Below, piece after piece: positions 61,598 to 64,000 of a DNA stretch of 64,000 nt. Source of the DNA: Streptomyces sp. NBC_01214 (GTDB lineage Bacteria > Actinomycetota > Actinomycetes > Streptomycetales > Streptomycetaceae); NCBI RefSeq assembly GCF_026340975.1, contig NZ_JAPEOS010000002.1:824501-888500 (forward strand), in the 5' to 3' direction. Position numbers and translations under genes: made by a program. The notes beneath the pieces are model-generated. The model was not told where the DNA came from and made no database searches. It was given only the letters and a program-made list of their open reading frames with translations. Position 1 is the first letter of the stretch. The number at the start of each line of letters is the position of its first letter.

Positions 61598-62137
61598 GTG
61601 TCCGCCGACCCACCGCAGCGCGCCGTCGAAGTCCGCCGGAGCGCGCGCCGCCGCAGGACCGTATCCGCCTATCGCGAGGGTGACCGTACGGTCGTGCTCA
61701 TCCCTGCCCGGATGTCCGAGGCGGAGGAGCAGCGCTGGGTGGGGGTCATGCTCGACAAACTGGCCGCCCAGGAGAGCCGGCGCACCTTCGGGGACGCGGA
61801 ACTCACCGAGCGCGCCGCGCAGCTGTCCGAGCAGTACTTCGACGGCCGCGCCCGCCCCCGCACGGTCCGCTGGGTCACCAACCAGAACACCCGCTGGGGC
61901 TCCTGCACCCCCGCCGAAGGCAGCATCCGGCTCTCGCACCGGCTCCAGGGGATGCCCGAGTACGTCGTCGACTACGTCCTCCTGCACGAGCTGGCCCACC
62001 TGCTCGTACCCGGCCACGGACCCCGCTTCTGGGAACTGCTGGAGGCGTACCCGCGCACCGAGCGGGCCCGCGGTTACCTGGAGGGCGTGGTCGCCGCCGA
62101 GCGGCTTCCGAAGGTCCCCGCCGCCCGCGAGGAGTGA
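61598..62137 (+). CDS. YgjP-type zinc metallopeptidase (M48/DUF45)
   Basis: The 179-aa product has the metzincin-like motif LLHELAHLLVPGHGPRFW (HExxH with a third His six residues on). Upstream it has the family segment VRWVTNQNTRWGSCTPAEG. This is the YgjP/SprT-like predicted metal-dependent hydrolase family. GTG 61598 begins VSADPPQRAVEVRRSARRRR and is preferred over ATG 61499 because codon use weakens upstream. The basic N-terminus is notable. It is divergent from the ThiF-like gene. Confidence 0.88.
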   Translation: MSADPPQRAVEVRRSARRRRTVSAYREGDRTVVLIPARMSEAEEQRWVGVMLDKLAAQESRRTFGDAELTERAAQLSEQYFDGRARPRTVRWVTNQNTRWGSCTPAEGSIRLSHRLQGMPEYVVDYVLLHELAHLLVPGHGPRFWELLEAYPRTERARGYLEGVVAAERLPKVPAAREE

Positions 62138-62311
62138 GCCCCCGGGCCCACCCCCCGGCCCACCCGCGCGCCCACCCGTCGACCCGCCGATCGCCCCTCG
62201 TGCCGCACGCAGGGTTTTGTACCGGGTCGGTACCGGCTTGGCCGGATGTCGGCAATTGCCGTTAGCCTGAGCGCCACGCATTCACAGTCGGGATGGGGGA
62301 CGGTCGTACGT

Positions 62312-63964
62312 ATGGCCAGGGAATTCCAACGCGGCCACAAGGCCAAGATCAGTGATCTCACCGCGGGCACCGATCTGTACGTAGGCGTCCAGATCGCCGG
62401 ATCCGGACTCGCCTTCGACATCAGCTGTTTCGGCCTCGACGCCAACGAGCAGCTGTCGGACGACCGTTACTTCGTCTTCTTCAATCAGCCGAAGTCGCCG
62501 GAAGAGTCCATTCAGCAACTCGGTGCGCAGTCCGGTGACACCGAATCCTTCCGGGTGACGCTGGACCGCATTCCGGCGTCCATCCACAAGCTGTCCTTCA
62601 CCGCCACCATCGACGGTGCCGGACAGATGTCGCAGATCGGCCCCGGCTACATCCGGATCGTGGCCGGCGGCGAAGAGGTCGTCCGGTACGCGTTCACCGG
62701 TTCGGAGTTCACCACCGAGCGGGCCGTGATGCTCGGTGACTTCTACCTGAAGGACGTGTGGCGCTTCGCCGCCGTCGGCCAGGGCTTCGACGGCGGGCTC
62801 GACGCGCTGCTGCGGAACTTCGGCGGCGAGGTCGCCGAGGACCCGGAGCCGGCGCAGCAGGCCCCGGCCGCCGCCTCGCCCGGGTTCGCCCCGCCGCCAC
62901 AGGCGGCCGCCCCGGCCCCGGCCTTCGGTGCCCCGGCCCCCGCCCAGCAGGCCCCGGCCCCCGCGCCGTCCTTCGGCGCGCCCGTGCCCGCACCCGGCGC
63001 CGTCCCGCAGCCGCAGTACCAGCAGCCCGCGGCCCCGGCCCCGGTGCACGCCGCGCCCACCATGGCCGCGCCGCTCGCCCCGCCGGCCCCCGCCCCGTAC
63101 GGCCAGCCGCCGCAGCCGCCCCAGCCGTCCTACGGTCAGGTGCCGCCGCCCGCGCCGGCCCCCGCGCCCTACGGGCAGCCGCCGCAGCAGCCCTCCTACG
63201 GCCAGGTTCCCGGCCAGCAGCCGCCCCCGTACGGGCAGCAGCAGCCCGCCTTCGGCCAGCAGCCGCCGCAGTACGCGCAGCAGCCGCAGCAGGCGGCCGC
63301 CGGAGCGGGCCTCGCGGCCGCGCTCCAGCCGTACAAGGAGGCCCCCACCGGCGCCCGCTGGACCCCGCAGAACCAGCAGCTCATGCGCGTCGACCTGTCG
63401 ATGGGCGGCCAGGCCGTCCTCGCCCGCCAGGGCAGCATGGTCCTCTACCAGGGCAAGGTCGACTTCAGCTACAAGGGCGCGGGCTTCGCCGGCCGCATCG
63501 TCGGCAACGCCACCGGTCAGGAGATGCAGCTCATGCGCTGCACCGGCCGCGGTCAGGTCTTCCTCGCGGAGAACGGCGCCCACCTGCACGCCATCGAGCT
63601 CCAGGGCGACGGGATCTGCGTCTCCGCCGAGGCCGTCCTCGCCTTCGACGAGTCGCTCCAGCACGAGGTCCGCCGCATCGAGGGCCACGGCATCCCCGGC
63701 GGCGCGCTGTTCACCATGCAGTTCCAGGGCACCGGCACGGTCATCGTCAAGACCCACGGCGTCCCGGTGGTCCTGCCCGTCACCCCGACCACCTTCGCGG
63801 ACAGCAACGCCATCGTCGCGTGGTCCTCCGCCTCGCAGGTGATCATCTCCAGTCAGGTCCGGCTGCGGCGCAACGCCTACCCCGGCCACAGCGGGGAGAC
63901 CGTGAACCTCCAGTTCCGCGGCGCTCCCGGCAACTTCATCGTCGTCCAGCCGTACGAGGTCTGA
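62312..63964 (+). CDS. TerD-domain and AIM24-domain fusion protein
   Basis: The 550-aa product has an N-terminal TerD domain (residues 1-170: DLTAGTDLYVGVQIAGSG, ISCFGLDANEQLSDDRYFVF, QIGPGYIRIV). A long Pro/Gln/Ala-rich linker with repeated PYGQPP and SYGQVP motifs spans about 195-360. A C-terminal AIM24-like beta domain begins near PTGARWTPQNQQLMRVDLSM (LARQGSMVLYQGKVDF, GDGICVSAEAVLAFD). TerD domains bind calcium and are linked to tellurite or stress resistance. ATG 62312 is used. The downstream gene appears to be another member of the same operon. Confidence 0.9.
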   Translation: MAREFQRGHKAKISDLTAGTDLYVGVQIAGSGLAFDISCFGLDANEQLSDDRYFVFFNQPKSPEESIQQLGAQSGDTESFRVTLDRIPASIHKLSFTATIDGAGQMSQIGPGYIRIVAGGEEVVRYAFTGSEFTTERAVMLGDFYLKDVWRFAAVGQGFDGGLDALLRNFGGEVAEDPEPAQQAPAAASPGFAPPPQAAAPAPAFGAPAPAQQAPAPAPSFGAPVPAPGAVPQPQYQQPAAPAPVHAAPTMAAPLAPPAPAPYGQPPQPPQPSYGQVPPPAPAPAPYGQPPQQPSYGQVPGQQPPPYGQQQPAFGQQPPQYAQQPQQAAAGAGLAAALQPYKEAPTGARWTPQNQQLMRVDLSMGGQAVLARQGSMVLYQGKVDFSYKGAGFAGRIVGNATGQEMQLMRCTGRGQVFLAENGAHLHAIELQGDGICVSAEAVLAFDESLQHEVRRIEGHGIPGGALFTMQFQGTGTVIVKTHGVPVVLPVTPTTFADSNAIVAWSSASQVIISSQVRLRRNAYPGHSGETVNLQFRGAPGNFIVVQPYEV

Positions 63965-63975
63965 GGGAGCCCGAC

Positions 63976-64000
63976 ATGAACGCAATGAACCAGCAACTCG
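63976..64000 (+). CDS. Start of a further gene, cut by window end
   Basis: ATG 63976 with GAGGGAG upstream opens the frame MNAMNQQL before the window stops. In other Streptomyces an AIM24-family gene follows the TerD/AIM24 protein as I recall, so that is the likely identity. Only eight codons are seen. Confidence 0.5.

Noticed and set aside
60200..62137. RiPP biosynthetic cluster around the ThiF-like and peptidase genes
   Set aside because: No precursor peptide, cyclase or exporter is visible, and both genes appear to belong to a conserved actinobacterial block.

Overview
The window looks like chromosomal core DNA of a Streptomyces or close relative. GC content is very high, third codon positions are almost all G or C, and GTG starts are frequent. 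WhiB, DUF3117, DUF3107, DUF3152, DUF6758, AdnAB-like and mycoredoxin families are all present. I see no rRNA, tRNA, integrase, transposase, CRISPR array or attachment site.

Left part (1-17 kb). A truncated enoyl-CoA hydratase and the tiny DUF3117 protein come first. They are followed by a block that, from memory, matches the Mycobacterium tuberculosis sigE neighbourhood: O-methyltransferase, ECF sigma factor, ZAS-type anti-sigma factor, HtrA-like protease and TatB, then on the minus strand a MgtE-N/CBS protein, a DUF1003 protein, Mrp and CorA. Together these suggest envelope-stress control, Tat export and magnesium/Fe-S handling. After them come SUFU-domain, DUF6758, PHP phosphoesterase and MarC genes.

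Middle part (17-43 kb). A DEAD-box RNA helicase with a repetitive basic tail, a ferritin-like protein, DUF3107, a TetR regulator, an alpha/beta hydrolase, a DUF3152 metzincin-like protein and MoeZ follow the order of the M. tuberculosis Rv3211-Rv3206c region. About 10.6 kb sits between DUF3152 and moeZ. It holds a peptide-type ABC transporter operon preceded by a small, possibly leaderless leader ORF. It also holds a Pel-like polysaccharide cluster: a DUF3492/PelF-type glycosyltransferase, a membrane protein, a sugar-nucleotide epimerase and a spherulin-4/GH135-type protein. After moeZ lie a secreted TAP-like peptidase, a SUKH-4 protein and a large flippase-like membrane protein with a kinase-like middle domain.

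Right part (43.6-64 kb). This is a DNA-repair and redox region: an alkyltransferase-like protein, two AdnAB-type helicase-nucleases, an M20 dipeptidase, NudC, mycoredoxin and UvrD2. Next is the whiB7/wblC antibiotic-response regulator, with a long leader that carries an upstream ORF and an intrinsic terminator. An ABC1-family kinase, a ThiF-like protein, a YgjP-type metallopeptidase and a TerD/AIM24 protein complete the window. Many convergent gene pairs are separated by long perfect hairpins that probably terminate both sides.

Synteny statements and family-level motif comparisons are from memory and were not computed.
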